From the NCBI RefSeq assembly GCF_029543085.1, contig NZ_CP119967.1, forward strand, positions 5,557,001 through 5,621,000: a stretch of DNA of 64,000 nt, in the 5' to 3' direction. The DNA comes from Pseudomonas sp. A34-9 (lineage in GTDB: Bacteria; Pseudomonadota; Gammaproteobacteria; Pseudomonadales; Pseudomonadaceae). Both the position numbers and the translations under genes were made by a program. Every line of letters begins with the position of its first letter. Position 1 is the first letter of the stretch. Shown here piece after piece: positions 61,619 through 64,000 of this stretch. The notes beneath the pieces were generated by a model. It had not been told where the DNA came from. It searched no databases and worked only from the letters and a program-made list of their open reading frames with translations.

Positions 61619-62170
61619 TCAAACCAGCAACTCCCCCGCCACTTTAGCCCGCAAGGCCTTGCCGCCGAGTTGCTCGACCAGCGTCAAGGCAAACTCCAGC
61701 GCCGCGCCGGAACCTTGGGCGGTGATGCAGTTGCCATCGGCTACCACCGGTTGATCAACAAACGTACAGCCCGAGAGTTGATGACTGGCGCTGGGCAAAC
61801 AGGTCATGCGCCGCTGGCGCAGTACGCCGAAGCTTTGCAGGGCGACGGCCGGGGATTCGGCGATGGCGGCGAACAGGCGGCCGGCGCTGGCCTGATCCTT
61901 GAGCAGTTGTTGCAGCAGTTGATGCGCCGCCAGGTGTTGAGCGCCGACGGCGCCGCCGGGCAGGACGATCAGGTCGAAGGTTTGCGCCAGCACATCGACC
62001 AGCATGCCGTCGGCAGTCAGGCGCGTGCCGCGAGCGCAGGTCAGCATGCGCCGGCCTTCGATGCTGGCGGCGACAACTTCAATGGCGGCGCGGCGCAACA
62101 CGTCGATCAGGGTCACGCTTTGCAGATCATCGATGCCCTCGGCGAGGGTAATCAGGACTCTAAAGGTCAT
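61619..62170 (-). CDS. DJ-1/PfpI superfamily protein lacking the nucleophilic Cys
   Basis: 183 residues. N-terminus MTFRVLITLAEGIDDLQSV matches DJ-1/ThiJ, and VLPGG at about residue 69 and GSGAALEFALTLVEQLGG near the end are conserved. The nucleophile elbow, AICAAPA in active members, reads AIAESPA here (codons checked), so the catalytic Cys is gone. It is not expected to have the glyoxalase or chaperone activity that depends on it. Convergent with higA, six bases between stops. Confidence 0.85.
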   Translation of the reverse strand: MTFRVLITLAEGIDDLQSVTLIDVLRRAAIEVVAASIEGRRMLTCARGTRLTADGMLVDVLAQTFDLIVLPGGAVGAQHLAAHQLLQQLLKDQASAGRLFAAIAESPAVALQSFGVLRQRRMTCLPSASHQLSGCTFVDQPVVADGNCITAQGSGAALEFALTLVEQLGGKALRAKVAGELLV

Positions 62171-62236
62171 GGGCGCTATCCGCTGGGTGATACTTCAAGC
62201 GTAGTCAGCTTCAACCGGATCGCGCTGCAGCAGCCG

Positions 62237-62686
62237 TTACTTGATGTAAAGCTGGGTCGACATTGTGTTGCGTGGCGCGTTGATTGACGTGTTGCTGAAG
62301 GTGAAGGTGCCTTCCTGTTTGTCCGCCAGATCGAAGGTATATAGAGAACCAACGGTTTTATTACCGGGGGTGCATTCGGTCAGGTTGCCGTTATCAAAGG
62401 CACACACCGGGGCACGGGTGCCGTTCACTTCAAAGCCGTCCAGTGTGACCTGAGGCTGGCTTTTGCCGTAGCCGACTTCGAGCACGTAGACCTTGATGTT
62501 CGGGCCGCTGTGATTGCAGCGGGTCTGCGTCTGCCCATCGCCGATGTCTTCAAGACCGCAGGCCGACGATTGAACCTTGATGACTTTCACTTGCGTCAAC
62601 GGCGGTGCCGATGCCGCCGAGGCTGTCGACATCCCGACCATCAGCGCGGCAATCAAACCCAAAACCTTCATCCAGCACCAGCTCAT
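62237..62686 (-). CDS. Secreted protein of unknown function
   Basis: 149 residues from MSWCWMKVLG (ATG 62686). Signal peptide up to STASA|ASAPP, then four Cys (SACGLED, TRCNHSG, PVCAFDN, TECTPGN), which may form two disulfides in a periplasmic beta fold. No family recognised with confidence. Alternative start MKVLG at 62671. Confidence 0.7.
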   Translation of the reverse strand: MSWCWMKVLGLIAALMVGMSTASAASAPPLTQVKVIKVQSSACGLEDIGDGQTQTRCNHSGPNIKVYVLEVGYGKSQPQVTLDGFEVNGTRAPVCAFDNGNLTECTPGNKTVGSLYTFDLADKQEGTFTFSNTSINAPRNTMSTQLYIK

Positions 62687-62908
62687 GTGCGTCCCGCCCC
62701 GAAAAAAACAGCGCGCAGTATGGCGCAGTTGGCTCCAACGCAAAACTTCGCCGACGATCGACACCAACAACCGCCATATTCCTCACGCTGCTGGTATGAT
62801 GCGCGGCTTTTTCCGGCCCACCACAATTTTTCAGGCGCTTGCGACGGTCTGTGCTTTGCTGTTGAGGTCGATACATTCACGGCGCCACGCGCGCCACGGG
62901 GAGCAGAC

Positions 62909-64000
62909 ATGCTGGAAAGGCTGTTTCAACTCAAGGCACACAACACCAACGTGCGCACCGAGATTCTGGCGGGCATCACGACTTTCTTGGCCATGGCCTA
63001 CATTCTGTTCGTCAACCCGAGCATTCTCGGCGAGACCGGTATGGACAAAGGCGCGGTGTTTGTCGCCACCTGCCTGGCCGCCGCGATCGGTTCGACGATC
63101 ATGGGCCTGATCGCCAACTACCCGATTGCCCTCGCTCCGGGCATGGGTCTGAACGCCTTCTTCACCTACACCGTCGTCTTGCACATGGGTCACACCTGGC
63201 AAGTGGCACTGGGGGCCGTGTTCATCTCGGCCGTGTGCTTCTTCCTGTTGTCGATCCTCCGTATCCGTGAATGGATCATCAACAGCATTCCGCTGCCGCT
63301 GCGCTCGGCGATTGCTGCCGGTATCGGCCTGTTCCTGGCACTGATCGCCCTGCACAACGCCGGCATCGTGGTCAGCAACCCGGCGACCATGGTCGGCCTC
63401 GGTGACCTGAAAGCCCCGGCACCGATTCTCGCCACCCTTGGCTTCGCCCTGATCGTCGCCCTCGAAGCACTGAAAGTGCGTGGCGCTGTGCTGATCGGCA
63501 TCCTCGCGGTGACCATCGTGTCCATCGCCATGGGCTTCACCCCGTTCGGCGGCGTGACCTCGATGCCACCTTCGCTGGCCCCGACCTTCCTGCAATTGGA
63601 CATCAAAGGCGCACTGGACATCGGTCTGGTCAGCGTGATTTTCGCCTTCCTGTTCGTCGACCTGTTCGACAACTCCGGCACCCTGATCGGCGTCGCCAAG
63701 CGCGCCGGCCTGATGGGCAAGGACGGCCACATGCCGAAAATGGGGCGTGCGCTGATCGCTGACAGCACGGCGGCCATGGCCGGTTCGTTGCTGGGTACGT
63801 CGACTACCACCAGTTACATCGAGTCTGCTGCCGGCGTGAGTGCGGGCGGCCGTACCGGTCTGACGGCCATCGTCGTGGCGATGCTGTTCCTGCTGGCACT
63901 GTTCTTCTCGCCACTGGCGGCCAGTGTTCCGGCCTTCGCCACCGCGCCGGCACTGCTGTTCGTCGCCGTGTTGATGACGTCGGGCCTGGCGGAAATAGAC
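62909..64000 (+). CDS. NCS2 (PbuG/AzgA-type) hypoxanthine/guanine/adenine permease, 3'-truncated by window edge
   Basis: 364 residues read before the window end. The GGGGAGCAGAC site precedes the ATG. MLERLFQLKAHNTNVRTEILAGITTFLAMAYILFVNP is the AzgA start; APGMGLNAFFTYTVV and DLFDNSGTLIGVAKRAGLM and STSTTTSYIESAAGVSAGGRTGLTAIV are its substrate and fold motifs. It imports purine bases with protons. The open frame is not complete, so its stop and final helices are not seen. Confidence 0.92.
   Translation, partial: MLERLFQLKAHNTNVRTEILAGITTFLAMAYILFVNPSILGETGMDKGAVFVATCLAAAIGSTIMGLIANYPIALAPGMGLNAFFTYTVVLHMGHTWQVALGAVFISAVCFFLLSILRIREWIINSIPLPLRSAIAAGIGLFLALIALHNAGIVVSNPATMVGLGDLKAPAPILATLGFALIVALEALKVRGAVLIGILAVTIVSIAMGFTPFGGVTSMPPSLAPTFLQLDIKGALDIGLVSVIFAFLFVDLFDNSGTLIGVAKRAGLMGKDGHMPKMGRALIADSTAAMAGSLLGTSTTTSYIESAAGVSAGGRTGLTAIVVAMLFLLALFFSPLAASVPAFATAPALLFVAVLMTSGLAEID

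Overview
This window is a chromosomal segment of a Pseudomonas, most likely of the P. fluorescens group. The evidence is a G+C-rich coding style, gammaproteobacterial housekeeping proteins close to their P. aeruginosa counterparts, many short palindromic repeats with a GTGGGAGCGAGC / GTAGGAGTGAGC core that are typical of fluorescent pseudomonads, and a gene order that for about 55 kb follows the PAO1 region from pilR to mscL/fpr (synteny recalled, not computed). No tRNA, rRNA, CRISPR array, transposase or prophage gene was seen.

Layout. 1-7.8 kb: the 3' end of pilR, the glycine oxidase gene thiO, and a minor type IV pilin operon (fimU-pilV-pilW-pilX-pilY1-pilE, reading left) with fimT divergent. 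7.8-15.3 kb: a leftward block murJ, ribF, ileS, lspA, fkpB, ispH (lipid II flipping, FMN/FAD, tRNA charging, lipoprotein processing, isoprenoids). 15.5-21.1 kb: rpsT, creA, proB, cgtA, rpmA, rplU, ispB. 21.2-26.2 kb: a zinc-ribbon protein, a small gene behind a Fur-box-like site, an FKBP isomerase and several conserved unknowns. 26.4-32.8 kb: a Lon-family protease, a DUF3015 secreted protein, a DUF4105 protein that looks like a permuted papain-like enzyme joined to an outer-membrane barrel, a lipoprotein, and an odd GreA/GreB-like factor. 32.8-41.8 kb: gdhA, ettA, a MorA-type dual GGDEF/EAL protein, glyA. 42-48.5 kb: a DctA-like transporter, two GntR regulators, and the yjiA-ybdD-cstA uptake cluster. 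48.6-56.5 kb: a PilZ c-di-GMP receptor, radA, the katB-ankB peroxide-defence pair, mscL, fpr, a LuxR solo with a complete acyl-homoserine-lactone pocket, rlmG. 56.5-59.3 kb: the cyanide-insensitive oxidase operon cioA-cioB plus a 55-residue DUF2474 membrane peptide, behind a perfect ANR/FNR box. 59.7-64 kb: an MFS exporter, a HigBA-type toxin-antitoxin pair, a DJ-1/PfpI protein without its cysteine, an unknown secreted protein, and the start of an NCS2 purine permease cut by the window edge.

Working together: the pilin genes, MorA and the PilZ receptor all bear on surface motility and c-di-GMP signalling; katB/ankB, fpr and cioAB handle oxidative or respiratory stress; yjiA-ybdD-cstA and the DctA-like carrier take up small carbon sources. 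Most of the window is conserved core genome. The parts most worth a second look are the DUF4105 protein, the LuxR solo, the inverted minor-pilin locus, the shortened Gre factor, the Fur-box gene, and the two families of intergenic palindromes.
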